NCBI GenBank assembly: GCA_029565685.1 | Contig: JAKQNR010000035.1 | Location: 1-64,000, forward strand | Direction of reading: 5' to 3' | Source: a bacterium | GTDB lineage: Bacteria > Zhuqueibacterota > Zhuqueibacteria > Residuimicrobiales > Residuimicrobiaceae | Length of the DNA: 64,000 nucleotides | Shown: positions 10,401-19,361 of the stretch, piece by piece | Layout of the letters: each line of letters starts with the position of its first letter | How positions within the stretch are numbered: the first letter of the stretch is position 1 | Translations under genes and position numbers: made by a program | The notes under the pieces: model-generated | Databases searched by the model: none | What the model saw: only the letters and a program-made list of their open reading frames with translations | What the model was told of the DNA's origin: nothing

Positions 10401-10423
10401 AGCGTACTTTGTTCAGCAAGTGA
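7409..10423 (+). CDS. DUF1156 adenine-specific DNA methylase with zinc ribbons (PglXI-like)
   Basis: A 1004-residue protein. The N-terminus (residues 1-50, with HKWFARR) matches DUF1156. The AdoMet motif DPFMGGGT is at 79-86 and the catalytic DPPY at 610-613. Between them are several Cys-x2-Cys zinc-ribbon pairs, beginning at C154/C157. This is the COG1743 family that replaces PglX in type 3 BREX. It would mark host DNA by N6-adenine methylation so that unmarked phage DNA is attacked. The stretch 8830-9300 (residues about 475-630) is strikingly AT-rich compared with the rest of the gene. Confidence 0.85.
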   Translation: MKRAIEESFPIVEINRLAVPERNAFKPIYQMHKWFARRSSSVFRAILLGALKPAGTDIMVEFYRDHSNDPDTKGKVILDPFMGGGTTIVEALRLGCKVVGIDLNPVAWFIVKTEVEPVDLQELRQAFDRLAQRQVSWSGKPLKQTLLELYKTECPGCGSRDADIIYTFWVKSAPCTTAVCNHTTPLFSDYIIAQKQVSIRYLADCTCPLCGKTFDWEREPASLVAQEKLQVAAAQFSAGEGRTSARWSYSNGDTAACPWCGKTTKPRPVKNKLERKKIPLAVLLCPHCAEVWQFRGPLAEQVQCPTCGHAYNPLTGNMPEKGKFICRGTCNGNKDAVIAAIRTMPQEQLLPAQPYAIEGYCPHCAQNRPKAAALMQTDLLEQVEETFAAGAYNADSLIWKNHGKFFKRVTPADLAHFQDAAAIWEREKSRLPYPKSEIPVGAETKRLIEHHYYFWHQMFNPRQLLALSTLLEGIGREREQILKEMILSAFQNMLNNTSDFTSYRASVGAARQVFARHDFQPKMTPCEINVWGIQFGMGSFTSMILSIDDGKRYNYRTYDRKIIKQENGEYKTVNSEREEKIIANHKNALLLTQSSKNQEKVENTDLIITDPPYSGNVNYSELADFFYVWLRLLLKNDYAHFTPEITPKAEEIIENPTRKKSSKDYQDGLCAVFKESHRHLDDDGLLVFTFHHAEDSAWEALLNALCDAGFFIEAVYPIHGESESSLHLMDKEAISYDLIHVCRKRPQAEQIDTRSWAGIRQEIRRRGRDEARLIESGRYGQERLSPADITILLIGKCLELYSRHFGAIVDHEDQPVPIHRALAEIRMLVDQILSQERSLPPELESIDVPSYIYFTALCRQREIKSDEISKSTRGIISVDELKRAGLIIKGREKRGRSFEVKQPLERLNDLQEKFSRQALTAQMDLFAESEDAELPGDLLLVDCVHLLLGLAEAGENAVPWLERLRGIKPRLRAALVFLREQNKNFAASIDKILGLIDERTLFSK

Positions 10424-10510
10424 TGACGAAATATAAATTGTTATCAAATATGGCCCATCATGAATCGGCAAAACAAGGATAGAATCAGGCAGGAACAGTG
10501 AGGAAATCAG

Positions 10511-10951
10511 ATGCCAGGATATCAACTGATTCAGGAAAAATATTTGTCTCCCCCTTTGCCGGCCGACAAGGGGGTCAAGGCCAACAACCGCCGGATCGGA
10601 TTTCTCGATTTTTTAAAGGAACTGGAGGACGAGCATTTCCCCTATCATGAAGAGAGCTCTTTATGTGTGGTGGGTCTGGAAGATGTGCTGCTGTTCGCAC
10701 GGCCGGAGATGACCGCCATGGCCCACAACATCCATCAAAAGCTGCAGCGGGCGGCGCGTCATTTTGAGAATAACAATTGCTTCTGGGTGCAGATCGTTTT
10801 CCGCAGCGAGCTGGTGCGCGGCGAAACCCTGCGGGTGAACCATCCGGCGGTAGAGTTGCCGATCTTTCTGATTTTCGGTTCCCCGCCGCCGGAGAACATC
10901 GGCGAGCATGCCGTTTGCTATCGCTGCTCCTTTAATTTGAGCAGTATATGA
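10511..10951 (+). CDS. Unknown 146-aa protein of the defence operon
   Basis: I do not recognise this family. It has a good Shine-Dalgarno sequence (GAGGAA, 6 nt before the ATG) and lies between the methylase and helicase genes in the same orientation, with gaps of 87 and 81 bp. The sequence looks soluble and mixed alpha/beta, with no signal peptide or membrane span and one Cys-x2-Cys near the end (CYRC). Its position suggests a partner or specificity factor of the system, but nothing in the sequence shows a function. Confidence 0.7.
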   Translation: MPGYQLIQEKYLSPPLPADKGVKANNRRIGFLDFLKELEDEHFPYHEESSLCVVGLEDVLLFARPEMTAMAHNIHQKLQRAARHFENNNCFWVQIVFRSELVRGETLRVNHPAVELPIFLIFGSPPPENIGEHAVCYRCSFNLSSI

Positions 10952-11032
10952 AAACATTGGACCCCTTTTGCTGCTTGGGTCCGCTTAAATTCTTGACTAT
11001 TTTTTCCGCGATAATTTCAGGATCGGCCGGGT

Positions 11033-13882
11033 ATGGCATCAGCAGATTATAAAATAACCGAGGGTCAGCGGGTCCGGGTGACGAACCGTCAAGACCTTGG
11101 CATCGGCGAAGTGCTTCGGGTCAGAAAGCTCTTCGGCATCTATCAAGCGGATGTCCTATTTGAAGATCAGCGCGGCCGCCGGTTGGAAAGTTTCCCCATC
11201 GAACGGCTCGAGCTTGCTCCCGATCTCTGGCAGCGGCTCGGTCAGGCACAATCCGATCTGCCGATAGATTTCTTCCTCAAGCAGATGGCTTTTCTTTTTC
11301 CGCTGCAAAACAGCGGCGGGCAGCTCTCCAACAGCCGCACCCATCTTCTGCCGCATCAAATTCTGCTGACACGGGATGTCGTGCTGTCCTCCCGCCGCCG
11401 GCTGCTCATCGCCGATGAAGTCGGCTTGGGCAAGACCATTGAAATGGGGATGATCCTGCGCGAGCTGATCGCCCGCGACCAGGCACGGCGGATTCTGATC
11501 GTCACCCCGGCCGGGCTGATCAAAAACTGGCAGGATGAGCTGCGCGATGCATTCAGACTTTATTTCAAGATCCTGGGCACTGACTTTATCGAACACAGCG
11601 TCAGCTCATGGGAACAGGAGGATAAAGTCATTGCCTCCATCGATACGATCAAGAAACCGGCGCGTATGGAACGACTGCTGAACGCCCCAACCTGGGACCT
11701 CATCGTCTTTGATGAGGCGCATCATATCAGCCGCTTGCGCTACGGCAATAAAATTAATACCACCCAGAATTACCGGCTTGCGGAGGCTCTGCGCTATCAC
11801 ACCCGCGATCTGTTTTTTCTCTCCGCCACGCCGCATCAGGGCGACATCTTTCAGTTCTGGTCTTTGGTGCAATTGTTGGATGACTCTATTTTCGAAAACG
11901 AGCAAGCCTTGCAGGCGCACCGGGGTTTGTTGAACAGCGTCATGGTACGCCGAACCAAGCGGGAAGTCACGGACGCTCAGGGTCAGCCCATTTTCATGCG
12001 CCGGCAGGTGCACACCCAGAGTTTTCAGCTCTCGACGCGCGAGCAGTACTTTTATGAACAATTAACCCTGTATCTGAAAGAGGGCTACTCTGCCGCCGGG
12101 CTGGGCCAGGCAAAGACGACTGCGGAACAGCGCGCCATCGGCTTTGTCATGACGACCTTTCAGAAAATCATGTCGTCCAGCTTGCGCGCCATCCGTCAGG
12201 CGCTGCGCCGAAGACTGCTGGTTCTGTTGATCAAACAGCATTTCACGCTGGAAGGGCAAAGACGGAAGAGCCCGCAGGCCGAGGGCATCGCCGAGAACAT
12301 CATGCGGGTGCAGGACGAAATGAGACAAGTGGCGTCGGAGATTTTGGGTGTTCACAATCCATTAGCCAGGCAAGTCGATCTGGATGCTTATATCGCGCAG
12401 ATGCGGCAAAGAATCAGCAAAAAATATCAGCTGGAGGATGATGCCACGGAATGGGCGATCGAGGGCGAAGACGACGATGAAAACATCATCTATGGGGCCT
12501 CGGATATACCCAATGAAATCGCCAAGGTGCGCAGTCTGCTGAAAATCATCCCCGGTACGCGGGACCGGAAATTCGATACCTTGTTGCGCGCCATAGACGG
12601 CATTCGCACCGGTCATCCTGAGGAACGATTTATTATCTTTACCCAGTACCGGGAAACGCTCGAATTCTTGCGTGAAGAACTCGAGCAGATCTATGGCAAA
12701 GCCAAAGTGGTCACCATCAAAGGCGGCCCGCTTGCAGACAAGCTGGAAGCGGTTGAAAAAATCTGGGCTGAAAACGGCGCGCAATTCCTTATCAGCACTT
12801 CCGCCGGCGGAGAGGGGATCAATCTGCACGTGGCTCATATTTTGTTCAACTATGATCTGCCGTGGAATCCCATGGCCGTCGAACAGCGCATCGGCCGCGT
12901 GCATCGTTTCGGCCAATACGATACGGTTCAGGTTTATAATCTGATGGCTGAGGATACAGTCGAGGCGCAGATCTATCATATTTTGGAAAACAAACTCAGA
13001 GAGATTGCTGCGCAGATCGGAAAAATTGACCTAAGCACCGGCGAACCGACAGAAGATTTCCGTTCGGACATTCTCGGCTTTATCGGCTCTTCGCCCAACT
13101 ATCAGGATCTTTACAAGCGGGCATTGATCGATCGCGATTACGCGCGCACCGAGCGAGAAATCTCCGCTGCCATGGAAAATGCGCGCCAGGCCAGCGATGC
13201 CCTGAAGGAACTGACGCAGGACCTCAATGCTTTCAGCCTGAGCGATTATCAGGCGCTGGAAAACAAGATCTCACTCCAGGATTTGCAGCAGTTTTCGCAG
13301 AAAGCCCTCTTGAGAATGGGCGGCGGAATTTTGCCGAATGGGGAAGGATACAAAATCGATGTGCCCAAGGCCTTGTTGCATCATCCGAACATTTTGCCGC
13401 GATACGAGAGCGGCACCTTTGACCGTGAGATCGCCATGCGCAAGCGCCGTATAGAATTCTTTGGCCTGGGACATCCGTTGATCGATGCCCTAATCAGCCA
13501 CTGGCAGCAACCGGAGATCCATGGAGAAATAGTGCTGTTGCCCAGAATGGCCAATGAATCGGAAAATTATCTTGTTGCGTTGGTCAGCATTATATTGGAA
13601 TTGGAAGACAAGAACCGCCATGATGAGGTCAAGATTATCCGCTTATCCCAAAGCGGCGACATTCAGCTCATGTCCGAGGACTGGCTCTTGAAAAGAGCGG
13701 CTGATTTTTCCGCTCAACTTGATCATACACCAGCAAATTTCGATGCGGTTATCATCGACAAATTCAAGGCGACTTACGAAGGCGCCCTTGCCGCTCTGGT
13801 CTCTCAGGCAAAGATGTCGGTCAAACCGGCTATTCTGAACGCGAGAATTAATTTGATGGGATTGATGTATTTTTCCAATTAA
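11033..13882 (+). CDS. SNF2-family helicase (BrxHII-like)
   Basis: A 949-residue superfamily 2 ATPase. Motif I (DEVGLGKT) is at 128-135, the DEAH box near 227, FLSATPHQGD (motif III) near 263, and the C-terminal helicase lobe with STSAGGEGIN and QRIGRVHRFGQ near 590-630. The N-terminal 60 residues look like a small beta-barrel. The length and motifs fit the COG0553 helicases of type 3 BREX (BrxHII) and the related DrmD of DISARM. As the last gene of the operon it probably translocates on phage DNA; this is inferred from the family. Confidence 0.85.
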   Translation: MASADYKITEGQRVRVTNRQDLGIGEVLRVRKLFGIYQADVLFEDQRGRRLESFPIERLELAPDLWQRLGQAQSDLPIDFFLKQMAFLFPLQNSGGQLSNSRTHLLPHQILLTRDVVLSSRRRLLIADEVGLGKTIEMGMILRELIARDQARRILIVTPAGLIKNWQDELRDAFRLYFKILGTDFIEHSVSSWEQEDKVIASIDTIKKPARMERLLNAPTWDLIVFDEAHHISRLRYGNKINTTQNYRLAEALRYHTRDLFFLSATPHQGDIFQFWSLVQLLDDSIFENEQALQAHRGLLNSVMVRRTKREVTDAQGQPIFMRRQVHTQSFQLSTREQYFYEQLTLYLKEGYSAAGLGQAKTTAEQRAIGFVMTTFQKIMSSSLRAIRQALRRRLLVLLIKQHFTLEGQRRKSPQAEGIAENIMRVQDEMRQVASEILGVHNPLARQVDLDAYIAQMRQRISKKYQLEDDATEWAIEGEDDDENIIYGASDIPNEIAKVRSLLKIIPGTRDRKFDTLLRAIDGIRTGHPEERFIIFTQYRETLEFLREELEQIYGKAKVVTIKGGPLADKLEAVEKIWAENGAQFLISTSAGGEGINLHVAHILFNYDLPWNPMAVEQRIGRVHRFGQYDTVQVYNLMAEDTVEAQIYHILENKLREIAAQIGKIDLSTGEPTEDFRSDILGFIGSSPNYQDLYKRALIDRDYARTEREISAAMENARQASDALKELTQDLNAFSLSDYQALENKISLQDLQQFSQKALLRMGGGILPNGEGYKIDVPKALLHHPNILPRYESGTFDREIAMRKRRIEFFGLGHPLIDALISHWQQPEIHGEIVLLPRMANESENYLVALVSIILELEDKNRHDEVKIIRLSQSGDIQLMSEDWLLKRAADFSAQLDHTPANFDAVIIDKFKATYEGALAALVSQAKMSVKPAILNARINLMGLMYFSN

Positions 13883-13993
13883 AGTTCAGTGAAAAACTCA
13901 TACAGAGGCCCTTTGTACCCCAATGCCCGAAAAAGGGTTCACTTAGTTCTCTGTTCCATTGCCAAGTTCTGCAGACCTGGTTGCCAAAGAGAT

Positions 13994-14383
13994 TCATAAG
14001 GGATAAAGCACAAGCCCGATGATGGACTCAAAATGGGCATCAAAGGTGGCAAGCGCAGCGCCATTCTGCAGGGCCTGTGCGGCAATCCAGACATCGTTGA
14101 TGGGGATCGGTTTGCCGATCGCTGCGAGTTGGTGTTTGAGACGTCCAAAGAGGACGGCCGTCGATGCATCGGCGGTCAAGACCGTAACGTTAGGTTTATC
14201 CATGAATCGCTGCAGAAGGGCGCGATTCTCTTTTTGTCTGCTTCCCCCGTAGAACCCGGCCCACAACTCACCCAAGACAAATATGGAAAGATACACGGCA
14301 TCAGCCTGATTCAGGCCTGCCAAGACCGCCTTGTCGCCGCTGAAAAAACGGCTGATAACATTGGTATCCAGGAGCAATTTCAT
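13994..14383 (-). CDS. vapC: VapC-type PIN-domain toxin
   Basis: A 129-residue PIN ribonuclease. The acidic residues are visible as LLLDTNVIS (D6), the GELWAG helix (E39), INDVWIAA (D97) and TFDAHF (D114). Its length is typical for VapC. It overlaps the antitoxin gene by 4 bp and lies just downstream of the defence helicase on the opposite strand. Toxin-antitoxin pairs commonly collect in defence islands. Confidence 0.85.
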   Translation of the reverse strand: MKLLLDTNVISRFFSGDKAVLAGLNQADAVYLSIFVLGELWAGFYGGSRQKENRALLQRFMDKPNVTVLTADASTAVLFGRLKHQLAAIGKPIPINDVWIAAQALQNGAALATFDAHFESIIGLVLYPL

Positions 14384-14631
14384 GACCAGTCCCCGGCTTG
14401 AACGTGGTTCAACTCGGCGGTATTTTCCTCAAACTCCTTCAGCTCCGCAGCCGACCAGACGCCGCAGAGATCGCTGAAATCAACGGGCGGTTTTTTTATG
14501 CTCTCCAGGCCAAGAGCCTGGCGCAGGAGCTGCTTGATCGTTCGATTCAAACTGGCGCCGTGTTCGTTCGCCAGCTTTTCGATCCCGTTCAGCAGCTCTT
14601 CGTCAAGTTGGTGCACAGTAATGGATTTCAT
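14380..14631 (-). CDS. RHH antitoxin paired with VapC
   Basis: An 83-residue protein: an N-terminal ribbon-helix-helix (KSITVHQLDEELLNGIEKLA, then SLNRTIKQLLRQAL), then an acidic tail that would wrap the toxin. A longer reading from 14685 is possible, but that start lies upstream of the -10 box at 14674-14679, so it cannot be on the transcript; ATG 14631 is the supported start. The pair would be autoregulated through the repeats in its promoter. Confidence 0.8.
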   Translation of the reverse strand: MKSITVHQLDEELLNGIEKLANEHGASLNRTIKQLLRQALGLESIKKPPVDFSDLCGVWSAAELKEFEENTAELNHVQAGDWS

Positions 14632-14673
14632 GGTGAGGCCTATTGGTTCAAATAATGGTTCATATTTAATAGA

Positions 14674-14702
14674 AATATAGTTCATTTGATGAAATCTGTC
14701 AA
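14674..14702 (-). promoter_or_regulatory. Promoter of the vapBC-like pair
   Basis: On the minus strand TTGACA (14702-14697) and TATATT (14679-14674) are 17 bp apart. Three TGAAC repeats and an ATATTT/AAATAT inverted repeat lie over and just downstream of the -10 box, as expected for antitoxin autoregulation. Confidence 0.75.
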
Positions 14703-14831
14703 GCTCTTTTTACTAGTGTCCAAGGTCTGCTCCAGCTTTCGCACTGCAAAGATAATCCTTTTAATTCAGCCAAAAAATCATGAAATTAGGGCTATTAAAC
14801 AGCAAAAAATGATTGCGATCGTGATCTCCGC

Positions 14832-16214
14832 ATGGACAACGCTGAGAAAATCGGCGAGGACAAAGTATCCTCTCTGCTGGTGAAATTTTCCATCCCCGCC
14901 ATTATCGGCATGGTGGTCAGCGCCCTCTACAATGTCGTGGACCGGGTCTTTATCGGCCAGGGGGTGGGATCTCTCGGCATCGCCGGGGCGACGGTGGGCT
15001 ATCCGGTCATGCTGGTGCAGATGGCCTTTGGCATGCTGATCGGGCTGGGCGGCAACGCGCTGGTCTCCATCCGCCTCGGCGAGCAGCGTAGAGATGAGGC
15101 TGAGCGGGTCCTCGGCAACGCCCTGGTTCTCCTCGTCGCCGTCTCGCTGATCCTGACCGTGCCCAGTCTGATCTTCCTCAAGCCGTTGCTGCGGCTTTTC
15201 GGCGCCAGTCCGGTGAGCATGCCCTATGCGGTGGCGTATATGCAGGTCATCCTTCTGGGCACAGTGTTCTCAGCGGTGGGATTCGGCCTGAACCATTTTA
15301 TCCGCGGCGAAGGCAATCCGCACATGGCGATGAAGACCATGTTCATCGGCGCAGGGCTCAATACGCTGTTGGACCCGATCTTTATATTTGTCCTTCACTG
15401 GGGTGTAGCCGGGGCGGCTATCGCCACGGTCATCTCCCAGGCGGCCTCGATGATTTGGGTGCTCAATTATTTCATGGGCAAGAAGAGTCTGCTGAAACTA
15501 GAATGGGCCAACCTCAGATTGCGCAAACGCATCGCTGCAAAAATTCTCTCCATCGGTTCGCCCCCCTTTGCCATGCATCTTGTGGCCAGCCTTTATGCGA
15601 TCATTCTTAACAATCAGCTGCAACACCATGGCGGCGATCTCGCCATTTCGGTTATGGGTATCCTCAACAGCCTCGCCATGCTGTTCCTGATGCCGATATT
15701 CGGCATCAACCAGGGCAGCCAGCCCATCATCGGCTTTAATTACGGCGCAAAAAAATTTGACCGCGTTCACGCCACAGTCCGTCTCGCTCTCATCGCAGCC
15801 TCAGTCGTGGCCACGAGCGGATTTTTTATCGCACACCTTTTCCCCAAGCTGCTCATTCAGCTGTTCAATCCCAATGACGCCCAATTGATCGACATGGGCA
15901 GACATGCCATGCACATTTATTTTCTCATCATGCCGATCATAGGCTTTCAGGTGGTCAGCTCCAGCTATTTTCAGGCGGTGGGCAAGCCCAAACAGGCGAT
16001 GCTGCTTGCCCTTTCACGCCAGCTGATTTTTCTCATTCCTCCATTGCTCATGCTGCCCCGTTTTTACGGACTGGATGGCATCTGGATGGTTTCGCCCGTC
16101 TCCGATCTGCTGTCAGCCATCCTGGCCGGCTCACTGCTTTATCGCGAGATGAACAGACTCCGTCGACCGAGAGAGTTGGAAACTCATTTTTCAAGGCTCA
16201 GCAGAACAATGTAA
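14832..16214 (+). CDS. MATE-family multidrug/Na+ antiporter
   Basis: A 460-residue inner-membrane protein with about 12 hydrophobic segments in two similar halves, typical of MATE exporters. The N-terminus (VKFSIPAIIGMVVSALYNVVDRVFIG) and the second-half GINQGSQPIIGFNYGAKKFDR are family signatures. MATE proteins expel cationic drugs or metabolites in exchange for Na+ or H+; the substrate cannot be predicted. No clear promoter was found and the gene is monocistronic. Confidence 0.9.
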   Translation: MDNAEKIGEDKVSSLLVKFSIPAIIGMVVSALYNVVDRVFIGQGVGSLGIAGATVGYPVMLVQMAFGMLIGLGGNALVSIRLGEQRRDEAERVLGNALVLLVAVSLILTVPSLIFLKPLLRLFGASPVSMPYAVAYMQVILLGTVFSAVGFGLNHFIRGEGNPHMAMKTMFIGAGLNTLLDPIFIFVLHWGVAGAAIATVISQAASMIWVLNYFMGKKSLLKLEWANLRLRKRIAAKILSIGSPPFAMHLVASLYAIILNNQLQHHGGDLAISVMGILNSLAMLFLMPIFGINQGSQPIIGFNYGAKKFDRVHATVRLALIAASVVATSGFFIAHLFPKLLIQLFNPNDAQLIDMGRHAMHIYFLIMPIIGFQVVSSSYFQAVGKPKQAMLLALSRQLIFLIPPLLMLPRFYGLDGIWMVSPVSDLLSAILAGSLLYREMNRLRRPRELETHFSRLSRTM

Positions 16215-16299
16215 CCCAAAGATCCATTTATCACTCACATTGGAAAATCCGCTAAAATCTCTAATCCTTTCATGAAAAAGCCGCATTCATAAAAAAAAC

Positions 16300-16328
16300 T
16301 TGCATTTAGTGTAATTATACTTTATATT
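16300..16328 (+). promoter_or_regulatory. Promoter of the DUF4143 ATPase gene
   Basis: TTGCAT (16300-16305) and TATATT (16323-16328) with a 17-bp spacer, about 30 bp before the ATG. Confidence 0.6.
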
Positions 16329-16359
16329 TAGACGTCTATTTATAAAATATGGTTATAAA

Positions 16360-17502
16360 ATGCACAAACGTCCTTTCTGGATCAATAAAATAGAGCATGC
16401 CTGGCAAAGGCGACCGATCGTCTGGTTATCAGGAGCACGCCGGGTCGGCAAAACGACTTTGGCAAAAATGTTAAACGAGGCCGTTTACATGAACTGTGAT
16501 CTGCCATCCGTCGGCCGCCGCCTCGCGGATCCCGAGTCCTTCTTCGACGGCATGGCCCAGGAAACCATCGTTGTATTGGATGAGATCCATCAGATGGCCG
16601 ATCCAAGCCGGCTCCTCAAGATAGCCGCCGATGGTTATCCCCATCTCAGGATACTGGCCACCGGATCATCCACCCTCGCTGCTACGAAAAAGTTTCGTGA
16701 CGCATTGACCGGGCGAAAGCAAGAAATATATCTGCCGCCCGTGCTCTGGCAAGAATGCCGGGAGATTTTTGGCGTTGCGGATCTGGACAAACGGCTGCTC
16801 CATGGCGGTCTGCCGGAACCATTGCTCAACGCTCACAAGGACCATGCGTTTTTTTCAGAATGGATCGACAGCTATTACGCGAGAGACATTCAGGAGCTCT
16901 TCGGCATACGCAATCGCAGCGGTTTCATCAGGCTTTTTCATCTCCTGATGCGACAGAGCGGCGGACTGGCCGATTATACCGGTCTGGCCAAATTGAGCAG
17001 CCTGAGCTATCCAACCGTCAGAGCCCATATCGAAGCGATGAGCATCGCGCATGCCGTTTTTTTGCTGCCGCCCTTTCATGGAGGTGGAAAACGGGAAATC
17101 ACCGCCAGGCCCAAGTGCTACGGATTCGATACGGGTTTTGTCACGCATATAAAGGGGTGGGACAGCATTCGTGGTGAGGACAGAGGAGTCTTATGGGAAC
17201 ATCTGGTTCTGGATAGCCTGCGGAGCCGGTTTCACCCGAGCAGCCTCTTTTACTGGCGCGATAAATCGAATCGCGAAATCGATTTTGTCATCCACGACCG
17301 TGAAAATCGACTTCATGCCCTTGAATGCAAGATCAATCCGGACCAGTTTGAGCCAAGATCCTTACTTGCCTTTCGTGCACTCTATCCGCACGGCGCAAAT
17401 TATATCATCTCCCCTTTTGTGAAAGAGGCGTACACCCAGCGATATGCAAATCTGTCCGTAACCGTTTGCCCTGTGGATGAATTGTTCTCCAAACACCCGT
17501 GA
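16360..17502 (+). CDS. AAA ATPase with DUF4143 domain
   Basis: A 380-residue protein with a Walker A motif near residues 25-32 (GARRVGKT), a Walker B strand VVLDEIH near 68-74, and a sensor-like ATGSS near 95-99. The C-terminal part has the DUF4143 layout, including a REIDFVI segment like that of restriction-nuclease folds (D-x-x-K here as ...DFVI...LECK). The family (COG1373) is widespread, often near mobile or defence genes, and has no settled function. It has its own promoter. Confidence 0.85.
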   Translation: MHKRPFWINKIEHAWQRRPIVWLSGARRVGKTTLAKMLNEAVYMNCDLPSVGRRLADPESFFDGMAQETIVVLDEIHQMADPSRLLKIAADGYPHLRILATGSSTLAATKKFRDALTGRKQEIYLPPVLWQECREIFGVADLDKRLLHGGLPEPLLNAHKDHAFFSEWIDSYYARDIQELFGIRNRSGFIRLFHLLMRQSGGLADYTGLAKLSSLSYPTVRAHIEAMSIAHAVFLLPPFHGGGKREITARPKCYGFDTGFVTHIKGWDSIRGEDRGVLWEHLVLDSLRSRFHPSSLFYWRDKSNREIDFVIHDRENRLHALECKINPDQFEPRSLLAFRALYPHGANYIISPFVKEAYTQRYANLSVTVCPVDELFSKHP

Positions 17503-17531
17503 ATTCGAGCCCCCGGCTGGCAGGGTGAACC

Positions 17532-19136
17532 TCACTGGGTCCGTTCCACCTCCATGCCCCATTTTTGCAGCGTGGTGCCCATGCTGCGCTCCAGTTGGCC
17601 CAGCGCTTTGAGATAGCCGGCGATGGCGCGCAGCTCTTCGTTCTGCGCGTTGGTCATATCGCGCTGATAGCTGATCACCTGAAAGTTGCTGGACCGGCCT
17701 ACGCGCATCTTGTCCTCTTCCAGCTGCAGCTTTTGCGCCGCCAGCTCTTTAGCCCGCTGCGCCAGTCCGACCTGTTTGAGCGTGTACTGCACCAGCCGTA
17801 CGGCGTTCTCCACATCGATGCGGATGTTGTCGCGCAGCTCTTCCACATAAATTTTCTGCCGATCATGGGAGATGCGCGTCAATTCATAGCCGTTGGCCAG
17901 ATACTGCTTGTTGAAGGGGAAGGAAAAAGACAAGCCGATATTCCAGGTCAGCGTCTTGAAGGCAAAGGCATCCTGGGTGGTTTTGAAAAAATCATCGGTG
18001 CGGTTGGCCTCACTGCCGATGCTGGCATAGCTGCCCAGATAATAACGATTGCTGTTTCTCGCCACCAGCAGATCCATTTCCGAGATGGACAGATACAGCT
18101 GCCAGATCAACCAATCCGGCCGATTGGCATAGGCCCGGTTCAGGCACTCCTGCACATCCAAGGCCACGGGTTCAAAATCCATCTGGGTGGTGGGCCGAAT
18201 CAGCAATCGCTTCTCCAGATCCAGTTGCGACTGCAGCGCCACCTGGGTCAGGATGATCGAGTTCTCCGCCCCGGCCACCGAGATCTCCCTGGAAGCCAAA
18301 TCCGACTCCGCCTGGACGATCTCCTGGGCCGCCATGCGGCCGCTCTCGATCAGGCTTTTGTTGATCTCCAGCAAATCCTTGGCCCGGTTAAAGGCCTCTT
18401 TTTGAATTTTGAGATCCTCGTAGACCAGAATCAGATCCCAATATTGGCTTTCAATGGCGGTGATCAGGTCGATCAGATTCTGTTTCACGTTCAGCAGCGA
18501 GATGTTGGCATAGGCTTTGGCGCGATCGATGGGGATCATGTTGACCCTGATGCCGAACCCCTGCAGCAACGGCTGACTGATGGAGATCCCCACGTCCGCG
18601 TTGTAGTTGGTGACGCCGACGAGATTGGAGGATTCGCTGGTGCTGGTGTTGACGCCGATGCTGACCGAACCGCCGGTTTCCAGGGCGCGGGAAAAGCCTA
18701 AAGAACTCGAGTAGCCCCTTTTCTTTATGGAATAGCCTAAATCGTCATTACGGCTTTCATTGCGACCGCCGTTGATGTAAGCCGAGGGCAGGAAGCGGTA
18801 TTCCGCCTGTTTCAGATTCAGGTTAGAGATTTTTTCCGAAAACCGGTAGTATTTCAGGATACGGTTGTGGCGGATGGCCAGGTCAATCATCGCTTCCAGC
18901 GTCAGCGGCGCATAGCCCAGGGAGTCGATGACGATCTCCGGTTCTTCGTCCGGCAGAGACCGGTCCAATGAGGGCGGCCGGTTCTGCAACCGTACGTCCA
19001 CCGTGGTCGCAGGGTCCTGCGGCCGGAGCGGAGCGCCCGCAAACAGCAAACAGAAAAACAGACTGAACCGTACCGCGTTTGTTTTTTGTGTCTTCATTTT
19101 CATAGGGGATAATACCGACTTTCCATAACTAATCAA
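17532..19136 (-). CDS. TolC-family outer-membrane efflux protein
   Basis: A 534-residue protein with an N-terminal signal peptide and two homologous halves rich in heptad-like helices (for example LKYYRFSEKISNLNLKQAEY), the pattern of TolC channels. TTG 19136 has a good Shine-Dalgarno sequence (GAGAGGG, 7 nt away); ATG 19103 gives a more usual signal peptide but lacks one. It is the last gene of an efflux set with a membrane-fusion protein and a permease on the same strand, separated from the permease by 225 bp in which I see nothing definite. Confidence 0.85.
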   Translation of the reverse strand: MISYGKSVLSPMKMKTQKTNAVRFSLFFCLLFAGAPLRPQDPATTVDVRLQNRPPSLDRSLPDEEPEIVIDSLGYAPLTLEAMIDLAIRHNRILKYYRFSEKISNLNLKQAEYRFLPSAYINGGRNESRNDDLGYSIKKRGYSSSLGFSRALETGGSVSIGVNTSTSESSNLVGVTNYNADVGISISQPLLQGFGIRVNMIPIDRAKAYANISLLNVKQNLIDLITAIESQYWDLILVYEDLKIQKEAFNRAKDLLEINKSLIESGRMAAQEIVQAESDLASREISVAGAENSIILTQVALQSQLDLEKRLLIRPTTQMDFEPVALDVQECLNRAYANRPDWLIWQLYLSISEMDLLVARNSNRYYLGSYASIGSEANRTDDFFKTTQDAFAFKTLTWNIGLSFSFPFNKQYLANGYELTRISHDRQKIYVEELRDNIRIDVENAVRLVQYTLKQVGLAQRAKELAAQKLQLEEDKMRVGRSSNFQVISYQRDMTNAQNEELRAIAGYLKALGQLERSMGTTLQKWGMEVERTQ

Positions 19137-19361
19137 TACCCATCCCTCTCCACCAAAAAACAGCCGGCGAGCCGTCGAGGGGGGAAAAAGAGAAAAGCCG
19201 TCACGGGGCAGCGCCTTACCCGGCGCACTCGTTCAGCCGCGAGTCTGTCGACCGCTGAAGCCCGCCGGCCTTGCTCGTACCTGCGCAGCAGAGGGATGAT
19301 CACGGCCGGAGGGGCATATCCAAGCGTTGCCGCCGCATAGGACGAGGAGAAAAGCTTGCGC

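Noticed and set aside
17565..18701. Long plus-strand reading frame (378 codons) opposite the TolC gene
   Set aside because: It is antisense to a clear TolC gene, has no ribosome binding site and looks like a GC-rich shadow.
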